From Cristatella mucedo (lineage: Eukaryota; Bryozoa; Phylactolaemata; Cristatellidae), in contig WPIO01000208.1 of the NCBI GenBank assembly GCA_009760855.2, forward strand, positions 49,501 through 113,500: 64,000 bases of DNA. Reading direction: 5' to 3'. The notes beneath the pieces are model-generated. The model made no database searches. It saw only the letters and a list, made by a program, of their open reading frames with translations, and was not told the origin of the DNA. Positions 1-11,300 of the stretch are shown here, in pieces; within the stretch, counting starts at the first letter, position 1; each line of letters begins with the position of its first letter. Made by a program: the position numbers and the translations under genes.

Positions 1-1010
1 GAAACTTCGCGCGGATGCACTTCAAGCAGTGCATATCGGTTTATGCACTCTTGAGCGTAGCTTCGCGTATCGCAGTATGTCGCTTTGTCAGGATGTCACT
101 TCGAGTGGATTTCTGGTGGATTTGAGTGAACCATGGTATTGGCTGAGGCCGTTTGAGGCGATTGCAGTGCACTGCAGGGTTGTGTCCCCGATTGTGAACT
201 TTATTGTGAGCTTGACAGCTGAGCCTCGATTAAGAACTAAGAGCCTTGCCGATGAGTTGAAATGCTTATGAGATAGCCTCTGTAAGCCGGGGGTAACCAG
301 CAGCATTGTGCACATTTATATGCGACAGTGATTATTGAGTGACTTACGACCTAGCAACTATATAAGGCTTTTTCGTGACCGCAGTCGCTCACCTGGAGCA
401 ATGGTCTGCCGGTCGGCGAGTCTAGCGCTGAGCCTGAGCTGCTGTAAGGCCACGAGCGAGTCGGCTGGAAGTCACGTGCGTGTGTCTGCCGTGAAAACCA
501 GGCTAGTGTTGTGCTTTTACTAAAGCGGTTTTGTTGCTAGCGCTCAGCAAGGAATTGGTAATTTGCTAGCTTCAGGTCTCTACACTTTGCACACGTTGTG
601 CAGCTACCCAAAGCAGTGAGGGTTGCTCGGCTTAGGGAACCGGATCTGCCTACCTCTCAGATCTACTCCCCCACCAGGATATAAGCATCTTACGGTACGA
701 AAAGGACAAGGCTCCGTAACTTTGAGCAGCTTTTGAAGACACTTGACCAGACCAGCTCAGACTCCGCCAGCCACTCTGTCATGATCTTGGAGGCTTGTAA
801 TGTTCACAGGTCAATAGCAGAGAGCTGTACGAGGAGACGCGTGACTGCCAAATGCCTCTTGCCACACTTCATGACTCGGCACCAAAGAACCCACTGGAAC
901 TCATGTCATTCTTTGTTAATTTACGGAGGAGATGCGTTTCCTAAATTGATTGCAAGCGCGTCTTGCAAGGTGCTCTGCATTTCCGACCGCGTTTTGAGTT
1001 TCAAGTATTT
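1..1010. other. Unassigned sequence upstream of LINE fragment
   Basis: I see no gene, repeat or RNA I can name in this kilobase. The open frames on both strands are short and lack signal peptides, motifs or splice context. From about 1010 onward, L2-type reverse transcriptase sequence begins, so the preceding stretch may be unique intergenic DNA or a repeat too worn to read. Confidence 0.4.
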
Positions 1011-2285
1011 TGGTTCCGAGTATTATGGGGTACCTCAGGGCTCCGTGCCCGGTCCAGCTCCTTTCAAGGTTTATACTCTACGTCGTGCTAATGTCTATGC
1101 CAAGCACAATCTGTGCTTTCACCTCTATGCGGATGCGGACACTCAGTTGCATCTTTGCTCCTGATTCCTCCCTTTGCTCCTGATTCCTCCCTTTGCTCCT
1201 GATTCCTCCCTTTGCTCCTGATTCCTCCAGCACATTGAACTCTCTCAACTCCATTGCTGCATGTATTGATGACATCCGAACAGGGATGGCAGCAAACTTT
1301 CTTAAATTGAAGGATGATAAGACCAACTTAATAGCTAAGGGCAAGCCAAGTCTAATTCAGAAATGTGAAAACCTAACGCTCAAAATCGGCTCTGCCAGCA
1401 TATCTCCTGTTGAATCTACACGAAATCTAGGTGTCACGGTCCGAAGTGACCTTTCATTGGACGACCACATCTACTCCACAGTCAAGTCTGCTTACTTTCA
1501 GCTAAGTAACATTGCTAACGCAGGTTTTTTTTAGACCGGGATACCACATCTAAATTGGTCCATGCATTGTTGACATACCGTCTTGACTTCTGTAACTCAC
1601 TGCTTGCTGGACTACCGGCAGGTGCAATTAGGCACTTGCTTACAGCTGGTGCAAAACTCTGCAGCTAGGCTTGTCTTCGTGAGCGTCGCAGATGCCACAT
1701 CACACCACTTCTCGCCAACCTACACTAGCTAGCAATAAAGCAACGCATCGACTTCAAGGTTTTCTACTCACTTTTACGTCCCTTCATCCTTTGCCTCCAG
1801 CCTACCTGTCAGTTCTACTCCCCACCAGGCCAAGCATCGTTCCACGCGCTTTTCGGAATAATAGTTTACCTATACCTCGTACAGACCTCAAATCCTTTGG
1901 AGACCGTGCCTTTAGTTCGTATGCTCCAAAGCCTGGAACTCACTCCCAACTTGCGTCGCGACATCTTCTGACTTGTCCACTTTTAAAAAGAAACTAAAAA
2001 CGCATCTGTTTGTCACAACATTTAGTGGGTCCCTGTGACTCGTCCTTTATGTGCTTATTCGTACTGACACTTACATGCTACCACTAACCACTCTTGCATG
2101 CTGACCCTGTGCACGTCACCCCTAGCTATGCTATTCTTGTTGTTTATTGGGCATGCTAACTTTAACCGTTCGATCGTGCTTCCTTTGCAGCAATCATAAA
2201 GTGCCTAGTAAGAGAAGAGTTCTGTAAGAGCGCTTTATCAAATGTATTATTATCATTATGATTATTATTATTATTATTGTTATTA
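1010..2285 (+). mobile_element. L2/CR1-type LINE, degenerate 3' two-fifths
   Basis: The plus strand reads as a broken reverse transcriptase. A YGVPQGSVPGP motif near 1023 is followed by a damaged YADADTQL version of the catalytic YADDTQL box near 1126. The downstream thumb region (MAANFLKLKDDKTNL near 1285, RNLGVTVRSDLSLDDHI near 1420) is interrupted by stops and shifts. The copy ends with the hallmark L2 tail, an AAGTGCCTAG hairpin arm followed by an (ATT)n run at 2240-2285. A 19-bp unit (core TTTGCTCCTGATTCCTCC) is repeated four times at 1153-1228, where intact copies have a single segment. It is an old, inactive copy. Confidence 0.85.
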
Positions 2286-2841
2286 CCTCTCCTGACTCTC
2301 CGTCTTTGCCTTTCTTCCTTTTTCGGAAAGGGACCTCCGGTGCCGCGCCCGTCCTCGAACCGGTCGAGGCGGTACGACCTCGGCATCACGTGACCACGAC
2401 CGCGGTTGAAGGTCGACAGTTCAAATCTCAGTCTCAAAACGTCGCGGGTTGCCGATAACGCTACAGGTGGGGGAGGGGCAGTCGCCCCTCGCATGAGTTA
2501 CTCCGCTCGTGCAGGAGCCCGGCGAATTGAGAGCCGCGCCGCGCGCACGCTCCCCAGTCGCCGACCGAGCCGGACGCACGGGTTTGCCGCGGCGTCGGCG
2601 TCGCGCGGTGGGGTCTTCCACATTCCTTCCGATGCGACACGCCGGCGTCGGACACACTGGCCACGTGGCCTGGCTGAGGACTCTTCGCGCAGAGCCACCG
2701 CCAGTCCGGCAGCTGGCCGCCGCCGCCGGTGAACGCGCGTCGTCGACGGCGCTCTCGCGAAGAGGCTGCAACCGGAAATGGTCGCCCGAGCGCCACCGCC
2801 GCGCCGGAAATGGGCGCCGCCAGGGCGACTGCGGAGAAGCT

Positions 2842-3010
2842 TAATAATAATAAGAATAATAAGGCACTTGATAAAGCGCCCTCAGAGAACTCAATCTCTT
2901 CCTAGGCGCTTTACATTTGCTGCGAAGGGAAACGCATTTGAATGGTGAGTAGCATCACTTGATAAACAACATGAAAAACGTGGTTAGGGGTGACATGCAC
3001 AGGGTCAGCA
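2842..3010 (-). mobile_element. L2-type LINE 3' tail, 5'-truncated
   Basis: The segment starts with (TAA)n-like sequence, then GATAAAGCGCCCTCAGAG and GGCGCTTTACATTTGCTGC, and then the 3' UTR with GACATGCACAGGGTCAGCAT. It is the reverse complement of the last 170 bp of the LINEs at 17430-19262 and 39691-40605. It lies in the CpG-rich region about 470 bp upstream of the gene A start codon. Confidence 0.9.
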
Positions 3011-3477
3011 TGCAAGCGGAGCGCATTGCCAGCTTTTCAAACGAGCCGCAAGCCGTACTCCTACACCGCGCAAAGCCGCGGAAGAAGAAGAGAGTGGGCG
3101 TGGGCGCCACTCGGCTGGCGAGCTCGTACTTCTAGCCGCCGCCGCAGTCGCGTCATCTGCGGCGGCGGTTCTAGCGCGCGCCGGAGCGCGGAGACAGAGA
3201 GGAGGCCACTCTCGCCGTACAGATTGCCAGCCGTGGCATCGTCGGTAAACTATCCGGCGACACCAGGGTCCAGCCGTTAAATGAGCGCGACAGCACGCGA
3301 CCCCGTCGCACGAATACGTCCGGCGGCGCAGCCCGCACACGCTAACGTGCGCACCGGTAAAAGGCGTGCCCGGGCGACCTTGAGTTTTATTGTGACGTAA
3401 GGGAAAACCCAGGGGCACCGTCGTGCAGACGCCGTGCCGGCTGCTGCGGTTCCGGTCGGTCGGTCCCTCATTCCGAC

Positions 3478-5050
3478 ATGGGGCAGCGAGGAGGACCGCT
3501 AGGCTTCGTGTGCCTGCTGCTGCTGGGTGCCGCGTCGGCCGCTAACCTCTATAGCAGCTGTCTTCTGCAGCCGGACTGCGATTCGGACGAAGCGTATTCG
3601 CTCTGCCAGAGCGCGGCGGAGGCGGGCGGAGGCGGCGGCGGCGGCAACCCGCATTGCTTCTGCAACAGCGGCTTACCACGACCGTGCGCGGAAGTCTGCA
3701 CCAACCGCTCTCACGCCCTCTGTCAGCGGCTGTGCTCCGGTGAGGGCTCGGCGGCGCGTGCGCCCTCCAGCCCCGGCAGGCGAGCGAGTGGTCGGATCCT
3801 TTTTCGTCCGCCAGCTCTTCCCGACCTGTCCAGCCAGCGCCACCGCCGCCGCTTCCCGCCGCCGCTTCCTTCCGGGCGCCGCTTGCTGCGGACGCGCCTG
3901 TGGCAAGGCCGAGCTTAGAGAGCCAAGATTATCCGCCGCTGCCCCCCCTCCGTACGGCGACTCGCCAAACGAGGACGCTGGAACGAGGGCGTCTCGCGTG
4001 CGGTCAGACCTCGTCGCGAACGCGAGCTACGACCAGCAGCGGCGAGCGTCGTCGTCCTCGGACGTGCTCGCGCACGCGTGCGCGTGCGCAGCGCTGCGAC
4101 CTCGGCCGACGCCAATAGAGACCGACATTTCGCCGCCATGAAGAAACAGGAGACTCCATATTGTCTGCGCCGTCTTGGCGGCGGCGGCGGTGGCGGCGCG
4201 GCTGCTCGCACCTGTTGCACCGCTCGCGGCGGCTTCAGTTTACGTGAAAGTCAATTGATTCGCTGTATCTTTTGTACTTACCGCCGTGTAGCTTGTGCTC
4301 TGTCCGCGTAGCGAGCCAGCAAGCCGGCCGAGCTTCGCGTCGCTTCGCTTCGACTGCAGGTTACCTCGTCTGCACTGCCACTACCACCGTGCCGAGGCCA
4401 GCGTTGACCGCTGGCCTCGTCCAGAGAGACCGATTGCCGACGCACGCCGGGAAGATTCTAACACTGCAGCAGTGGTCGGAGCACGTGAAGTACCTTGCAA
4501 ACAAGTACTGGTGGCTTATCGCGTTGGGTTTCGTGGCGCTGGTGGCGATCATCTATGGAATTATCGCCGCATTCAGGCGCTGCACCGGCCGCTGGCCCTG
4601 CCGGCTGTTCGAGTGCGGTAGGTACTCCCAGCTTCCTGCTAGATGGAGGGAGGGAGCCTGGGCCTGGGTGGAACAAACTTGCCCCGCTAGGTGGAGCTGC
4701 CTTGGGTGGAAGAATGGCACACGGCCATCCGTTCTGACGGAGGCAGCTCTTCTCGGTTGCCATCAGTTGAGCTGCATGCCTCCTGGTCAGTCAAGAAGTC
4801 GGTGTAGACGTACTCTAGAGGAAAACGTTAGTTGGGCTAGCAGCTAATGATCGCCAGTCACTCTTCTGTTCAAGCACAAATAGTTTCAATGGATCCAATC
4901 TGCTCCCTGCTGCTCTGGGCCTGCAGCTTCGTCCCAGTATTGCTGAGTGGTTGCCGCTCTAATGCAGCTGCACCTCAGTATTGCTGCTGCGACGTTGGAC
5001 ACGACGGACACGTCGGACACGCCAAGCTGCAGTGGAATTTCTATGCATAG
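3478..5050 (+). CDS. Gene A: ten-cysteine type I membrane protein (three-exon model)
   Basis: No family recognised. Proposed exons are 3478-3739, 4360-4617 and 4938-5050, all joined in phase 1, giving about 210 residues. The start ATG at 3478 has a good context (GACATGG) and opens a clear signal peptide (FVCLLLLGAASA). The ectodomain has ten cysteines spaced C-x5-C-x8-C-x16-C-x-C-x7-C-x3-C-x7-C-x3-C-x5-C; the tenth lies in exon 2. A glycine run (codon 50 region, GGC/GGA repeats) sits inside the longest loop. A membrane segment (WWLIALGFVALVAIIYGII) follows, then a short basic, cysteine-containing tail. The exon 1 donor G|GTGAGG and exon 2 donor G|GTAGGT are strong. An alternative exon 2 acceptor at 4311 is in phase too, but 4359 reproduces the cysteine spacing of gene B. 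Exon 3 is the weakest part: the frame also runs on unspliced to a stop at 4847, and an acceptor at 4926 gives a shorter tail. Likely a cell-surface or adhesion/receptor-like protein; this is inference only. Confidence 0.6.
3740..4359 (+). other. Gene A intron 1 (predicted)
   Basis: It is bounded by GTGAGG at 3740 and GACTGCAG at 4359. The 620-bp intron is CpG-rich, contains a (GGC)n stretch at 4176-4203, and has no coding-like frame that continues the signal-peptide exon. Its phase (1) is the same as the first intron of gene B. Confidence 0.6.
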
Positions 5051-5262
5051 AAATTCCTGGAACACTAGACAAGACAGTGTAGTGGTAGGCAGTGAGTTGT
5101 GACAGGCTGTCTGTGTGTTCTGATACCTTCGGCTAGTGCTCGTTTCGTTCACCAGGCTGCTTAGAGGAGCAGATGTTCCCGAGGAGCAAATCGATTGCCT
5201 CCTCGTCTATTTAACACTACTGTTTAGAGCATCCTAGAATTGCTCTCCTAGACAGTAGCAGT
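5051..5262 (+). other. Putative 3' end of gene A
   Basis: A short non-coding stretch follows the exon 3 stop candidate. The only AATAAA-like hexamer is in the AT-rich sequence at about 5262-5275, which belongs to the tail of an inverted L2-type LINE. If used, gene A would borrow its poly(A) signal from the transposon. This is inference. Confidence 0.25.
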
Positions 5263-6480
5263 ATAATAAAAAAAATAATACACTTGTATAGCACCCTCAG
5301 AGAACTCAATCTCTGTCTAGGCACTTTACATGTACTGCGATGGAAGCTTTATTGAATCATCAACACGCTCAATGATAGCAAGCATAACATGGTTAAGGAT
5401 AACGTGCACAGGGTCACCATGCAAATATGGTTTGTGACAGCATGCACTGTGACAGCACACATAAGCACGCAAGGACGTATCACATGGACTCATAAATGCT
5501 GTGATATGTAGATGTGCTTTTAGCTGCTTTTTAAATGCGGTCAAGTCGGGGAATGTCGTAACGCCAGTCGGAAGTGAGCTCAGGGCTTTAGGAGCATACG
5601 CACTAAAGCAAGGTCTCCAAAGGATTTGAGGTTCGTACGAGGCATAGGTTGACTATTTGATTCACAAAAGCGGTTGGTAAGATGCTTACCCTGGTAGGGG
5701 AGTAGATCTGATACGTAGGCTGGAGCCGAAGAATGGAGAGACCTAAGCGTGAGTGACTGAACCTTGAAGTCGATGCACTGCTTGACTGGGAGCAGGTGCA
5801 GGTAGGCAAGATGTGGTGTGGTATGGCAACTACGATGCTCACGACCGACAAGCCTATCTACAAAGTTTTGCGCAAGCTATAAGTACCTGATTGCACTGGC
5901 CTGTAGACCAGCAATCAGTGAGTTACAGAAATCGAGACAAGATGTCACAAATGCACGGACCAATTTGGATGTGGTATTCATGTCTCAGAAAGCCCGAATT
6001 TTAACAATGCTGTGTAGCTGAAAGAGGCAGACTTGACTGTGGAGCTGATGTGGTCTTCTAGTGAAAGGTCACTTTGGAACAGGACACCTAGATTTCGTGC
6101 AGTTTCAACAGAAGATGTGCTGCTGGAGTGGATATTGAGCCTTAGGTTTTCCAATTTCTGAATCATACTTAGTTTTCGCATAACTAGTGGGTTTGTTTTG
6201 TCAACATTCAATTTAAGAAAGCTTGCTGCCTTCTATGTGGGGATGTCATAAATCCAATACATGCAGCCAGGAAGCTGAGAGTATTCGAGAGCTGGGAGCA
6301 ATGAAAACAACTGAGTGTCATCTGCATAGATGTAAAAACCTCGGTTTTGCCTGACAATCACATCTCCAAGAAGGGAAATATAAACTGTGCAAAGAAGCAG
6401 ACCAACCACAGAGCGAGCCCCAAGGCACCCTATACTTCAGTGACTCTTCGGATGCCCTTTGTCCGTTCACATCTAGAATC
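5262..6480 (-). mobile_element. L2-type LINE fragment at outer edge of left inverted arm
   Basis: Read on the minus strand, it starts in the reverse transcriptase just after the catalytic region and runs to the 3' hairpin (ATAGCACCCTCAGAGAAC) and A/T-rich tail at 5262. Pieces such as MNVDKTNPLVM and ETARNLGVLFQSDLSLEDH are visible at 5978-6211. It is broken by many shifts. Its 5' junction near 6480 and the sequence beyond match, in inverse orientation, the copy at 26770-28045. The two are therefore one insertion that was later duplicated. Confidence 0.85.
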
Positions 6481-6814
6481 CTCAAAGTGGTTTTTGCGCA
6501 GCTACAATTCCTGGAACGATGTGGATGTTCTTCGGCTGTGTGCTGTGTACATCCAAGGATTTACCCAGACTGACGTGAGAGTTCCGGTCTGGCTTCATGC
6601 AAGGAGCAGTCACAGCATTGGAGCAGGTCATGCATGTGCAAGCTAATAGCCGGTGCTGAAGGACAGGCAGGCACAACGGGAAGCCAGTCTGCTAGCCAAG
6701 TAATGAAAAGACACGTAAAGAAGGACTGAGACTGCAATGATAGGTAAGAAGAACGAATAGAAGGAAGCAAGCTGCAAGCCATGAGCAGCAGCAGCTGCTT
6801 AGCACTCATCAGGT

Positions 6815-6985
6815 AGCCCTCGCCCTGCCCTCTCCATCGCCCTGCCCTCTCCATCGCCCTGCCCTCTCCATCGCCCTGCCCTCTCCATCGCCCTGCCCTC
6901 TCCATCGCCCTGCCCTCTCCATCGCCCTGCCCTCTCCATCGCCCTGCCCTCTCCATCGCCCTGCCTTCTCCATCACCTTCCCTTC
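6815..6985. repeat. 17-bp minisatellite
   Basis: About nine near-perfect copies of a 17-bp unit (CTGCCCTCTCCATCGCC) stand in tandem. They create a meaningless Arg/Gly-rich open frame on the minus strand. The array sits at the position that, in the opposite inverted arm, holds the 18-bp array at 25990-26445. The units are clearly related (CATCGCC core). Confidence 0.95.
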
Positions 6986-7154
6986 CCCTCCCCCTCCCCT
7001 GCCCGGCAGCCAAGCCTGGACTCAAACGCATCTGCGATTGCCGAGGTCTTGCCTGCCTACGGTCGGTCGAGGGCAGTGGCGCCTCACCTCAAGCGAAAAA
7101 TCGTTGAAAGAGCAGCGATAAGAGGAACCACACTCGTGCTAGCTCAACCTATGG

Positions 7155-7163
7155 AACAACACA

Positions 7164-7256
<93 letters not shown>

Positions 7257-7357
7257 TCACACACACACACACACACATTCACACACACACACACGTGCAC
7301 ACACACACACGTGCACACACACACACGTGCACACACACACACACACACGCACACATA
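7155..7357. repeat. (CA)n microsatellite
   Basis: A long run of CA dinucleotides is interrupted by CATTCAC and CGTGCACA variants toward its right end. The mirrored position in the right arm (25707-25815) is a short, interrupted GT run. The open frames through this tract are artefacts. Confidence 0.97.
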
Positions 7358-7384
7358 CACGTGCACACACCCCACATACCCATG

Positions 7385-7500
7385 AATCATTGTTATCACC
7401 CTAAGAGAGCTTGATCTTTATCCAGGCACTGTACATATGCCGGATGGCTCGAGAATACGTCCTCGGTTGTTTGAAGGCTTGTACCTTACCGCATGCACCT
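7385..7500 (-). mobile_element. L2-tailed SINE-like fragment
   Basis: An L2-like hairpin tail (CACCCTAAGAGAGCTTGATC, then GGCACTGTACATATGCC) leads into GGCTCGAGAATACG. The same join occurs at 55185-55340. In that copy the minus strand has a tRNA-type A box (TCCAGCGGTTAAGGA), so this piece is probably the worn 3' portion of the same SINE. Confidence 0.45.
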
Positions 7501-8340
7501 TATGATGGTCGACTTCTGCGAATCAGAGAACACTTGAGGGCTGTCTCGTCGAGACTTGCACAGCAGGACGGACCGAGTGTTGAAGGCTGAAGGTAGAAGG
7601 CGGCGGCCACGCTGTGGAGGACGTGGAGCCCAGCTGCGAGCAGACGGGCAGACGTGCTGTACTGGTGCAGTGCAAGTGAGAGAGAGAGAGAGAGAGTAGC
7701 TGTGAGTGAAACTCACTTCGCTTTTGTAGCTGTGCAACGACTTGTGGAAGCAGTCGTCTGCTGCTCTACAAATGAGGCTGCCAATTAAGCTAGTATTTGC
7801 TATTTTGTCAACTGATTCGAACTAGCATGCCACAGCTGCTTTCTAAGGGTGTGGGGGCAGGTTTCACTTGAATCTCGGCAGCCTTGTGGCTCTCCATGGG
7901 GGGGGGAGGGAGGCCCAGATCCACTGCCAGCCTGCCTAGATAAGAGTCGTCTGCATTCATCACTGGGCGTCTTATTGTCTGCATTTCACTACCAGTGAAA
8001 AGACTTTTATGCAGTCACTAGACTGGTCCCACCAAGTGGACATAGAGCAGCACGTCAGCTGTATAGATGTGGGTCACAATAGAGAAAGCTCTCTTACTGT
8101 GCACCTGGCCTGGTTGGCGTACCAGAGAGTGGTCAGCATGAGCCCGACCGTCTTCGATTGTGGATGCTTACCAAATCTGCATGCCTCTTCTATAGCCCAG
8201 ATGCAGATGGCTTGGCGGTTATCGCCAAACATCCTAGACCTCGAGGCACAGCGTTCACATCAAACTGCTGAGATCAGGAATTCTTAGGTTCGTCCATTTA
8301 GATGCAACACATTCTTAGGTAGACGCCAGTATTCCTGCAG
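7500..8340. other. Non-coding arm sequence
   Basis: Up to about 8030 this is single-copy-like sequence shared only with the opposite inverted arm. It contains a short (GA)n at 7677-7695 and a G-run at 7899-7907. From 8030 to the LINE tail at 8342 I recognise nothing; the frame at 8009-8287 has no motif or splice context. Confidence 0.5.
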
Positions 8341-8341
8341 C

Positions 8342-11300
8342 TAATAATGATAACAATAATAATAATTCACTTGATAAAGCGCCCTCAGAGAACTTAATCT
8401 CCCTCTAGGCGCTTTACATTTGCTGTAAAGTGAAATGCAACTGAATGGTAAGTAAAATCATGCTTGAAAAACAAACGAAATGAATAATATGGTTAGGGGT
8501 GACATGCACAGGGTCAGCATGCAAATGTGGTTAGTGGCAGCATGCACAGTGTCAGCATGCATAAGCACATCAAGGACGAATCACAGGCACCCACTAAATG
8601 CTGTCCTAAATAGGTGTGTTTTTAGGTTCCTTTTAAATGTGGTCAGGTCAGGGGATTCTGACGCAGGTCGGGAGGGAGTTCCAGGCTTTGGGAGCATATG
8701 AACTAAATGCAAGGTCTCCAAAGGATTTAAGGTTTGTATGAGGTATTTCTAGACTGTTGGATTCCGAAAAGTGGGTGGTACGATGCTTGGCCTGATGGGG
8801 TAGTATATCTGACAGATAGGCTGGAGCCATAGAATGAAGGGACCTAAAAGTGAGCGACAAAACCTTGAAGTCAATCCGTTGCTTGACTGGTAGCCAGTGC
8901 AGGTCGGCGAGAAGTGGAGTAATGTGGCAACTGCGACGCTCACGACAGACAAGCCTAGCTGCAGAGTTTTGCACCAGCTGCAATCGCCTGATCGCACATG
9001 CTGGTAGGCCAGTAAGCAGTGAGTTGCAGAAGTCGAGACGAGATGTCACGAATGCATGAACTAACTTGGACGTGGTATCTTTATCTAAACAAGCCCTAAT
9101 TTTAGCAATGTTATGAAGCTGAAAATAGGCTGATTTGACTGTGGAGCTGATATGGTCGTCTAACGAGAGGTTGCTTTGGAATATGACACCTAGATTTCGA
9201 GCTGATGCAACTGGAGATATGCTGGCAGAGCCAATTTTGAAAGTCAGCCTTTCCAATTTCTGAATAACACTAGGTTTGCCCATAACTAGTAAGTTAGTTT
9301 TATCATCGTTTAGTTTTAGAAAATTTGCTGCCATCCATGATCGGATGTCATCAATGCATGCAGCAAGTGAGTTGAGAGAATTTGAGGTGCTCGAAGGCTG
9401 GGAGGGATCAAATTAAAGGTACAACTGAGTGTCATCCGCATAGAAGTGAAAGGCTAGATTGTGCTTGGCAATCACATCAGAAAGAGGCAGAGTATAAACC
9501 GTGAAAAGAACCGGACCTAGCACTGAGCCCTGAGGTACTCCATATTTCAGAGGTACTTCAGATGATATTTGCCCATTCACGTCAATACTCTGGAGTCTCC
9601 CACTGAGATAGGACCTGAACCACTGCAGAGCAGTGCCAGTGATGCCCAGGCGAGATGAGAAGCGCTCTAGAAGAACTTTGTGATCGATGGTATCAAAAGC
9701 TGCCGAAAGATCAAGCAAAACAAGCAGAGACACTCTACCCATGTCTGCATTCCTAAGTAGGTCGTTGAATACCCGAAGCAATGCTGACTCTGTGGAGTGA
9801 TTAGCTCTAAAGCCAGACTGGAACTTACTAGCAAGCTGTGAGGTTTCGATATACGAGTTCAGCTGGTCTGCCACGACCCGTTCGAGTGTGTCTGATAGGA
9901 ATGGTAGAAGGGAAACTGGGCGGTAGTTGCTCAAGTTCTCTTGGTCAAGTGTAGCTTTCTTGAGAAGTGGCCTGACTACAGCTTTTTTGAAAGGTGCTGG
10001 GATATGACCTGAGGCTAATGACATATTAATTTTGTTAGTTATGCATGGCAGCAGCAGATCAATGCAACGTAGGAGCAGGAATGTGGGAATAGGGTCCAGA
10101 GGACTTGTTGCCATCTTTGATTGAGATACGAACTTTAGGACTAGATCACTAGTGACCTACTTAATGCAGACATTGAGGTGCAGCCAGGAACCGAGGAACA
10201 GCATTCTAGTGGGGAGGTTGTCATCGCAGGGATGGATTGCCTGATCTTGTCTATCTTCTGCACAAAGAATCGAGAGAAGCGATCGGCTAGATCATCATTA
10301 GGATCATCAGGTAAGGAGCTAATCTGGGAACGGTTGAGGAGATGGTTTATTGTCGACATCAGCATTTTTGGATTGTGCATCTGTGATTCAACAATTTTTT
10401 TATAAAAACTAGACTTAGCCTTTGCTAGGATCGATTGGTATGACCTACAGTAGTCTTCATATGCCTGTTGATGGACAGTTAGTCCGGATCTTTTGTATGC
10501 TTTTTCAAGCTTTCGGTTAGTAGACTTGGCTAGTTTAATGTCTGCGGTAAACCATACACCGTCTGGGCGGGGGGGGGAGCACAGTGCGCTTTTTCAGAGG
10601 GGCAAACTCGTCTAGCGTGTCAGCTAGTGTCGTGTTGAAGCTATCTACCAATGATGACAGATCGGAGGGAGGATTGAGCAGCCGAGGTGAAACAGATATT
10701 CTCGCACGGACAGCATCGATGTCAAGGGTCTTGAGGTTTCGCGATGAACAGGTTATTTTAGAGGAGGATGTGGGCACACACTGTAGATTGAATGAGATCT
10801 GCATGTGGTCAGATAAGCATGATTTGGTAATAATTGGTGATGACAAAGTGCAGTTATATGAGAAAATCTGGTCGAGTGTGTGACTCTTGATGTGGGTTGG
10901 GCCATGCGCATGAGCCACAAGAGACAATGAGTCAGTCAATGCACGAAATTCGGTGCTCAAAGCATCAGATAAGTTATCAAAGTGAACGTTCAAATCACCC
11001 ATAACGAGGAAGGATCGATTTCTTGCACACAGAATCGAAATGAGATCGGAGAAATCTGAGATAAAGGAGGATTTGGTACCTGGTGGGCGATAGACTACTG
11101 CCACTATCGGTAGCTTGTTTTCGGGTGAGACCAAGACAATTGATTCAAAAGACTGCTTCGAGGGTACCGCAAATGGCTTGAAGTTGAATTTCGAGCGTAC
11201 GACAATAGCAACTCCACCTCCAGTTTTGATTGACCTAGGGGTGTGAAAGAACGAGAAACCAGATGGAGTTGCGTCTTTAATTGTCGGACAGTTTCTCGAT

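Larger units (their letters stand above)
2330..4620. promoter_or_regulatory. CpG-rich island spanning gene A promoter and first exons
   Basis: This stretch is far richer in G+C and in CpG dinucleotides than the flanks, with runs of GGC, CGCC and GCGG. It is broken only by an inserted LINE tail at 2842-3010. It covers the sequence upstream of gene A, exon 1, all of intron 1 and exon 2. CpG islands over the first exon are typical of promoter regions. No clear TATA box is visible just upstream of the ATG at 3478. The boundaries are by eye, and promoter activity is inferred. Confidence 0.5.
5262..8030. repeat. Left arm, outer segment, of large inverted duplication
   Basis: The reverse complement of 22560-28045 aligns collinearly here at roughly 75-85% identity by eye. 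Matching landmarks are: the LINE fragment; TACCCAGACTG near 6560 against CAGTCTGGGTA near 26664; the minisatellite; the GATTGCCGAGGTC motif near 7032 against 25950; the (CA)n tract; GAGTGTTGAAGG near 7580 against 25600; CAACTGATTCGAAC near 7810; and AAGAGTCGTCTGCATTC near 7945 against 22615. The right arm is longer because a 2.2-kb GA/GT tract grew inside it. Confidence 0.8.

Noticed and set aside
2162-2844. Several overlapping 100-codon frames in the GC-rich region before gene A
   Set aside because: High GC content removes stops in every frame. None has a signal peptide or domain, and one includes an (ATT)n tail.
4312-4359. Gene A exon 2 starting at 4312
   Set aside because: The acceptor is in phase, but it would insert 16 residues between the ninth and tenth cysteines and break the spacing shared with gene B. 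The 4359 acceptor keeps it.
6815-6985. Possible CRISPR-like array of regularly spaced repeats
   Set aside because: The units are directly adjacent with no unique spacers. This is a minisatellite in eukaryotic DNA.
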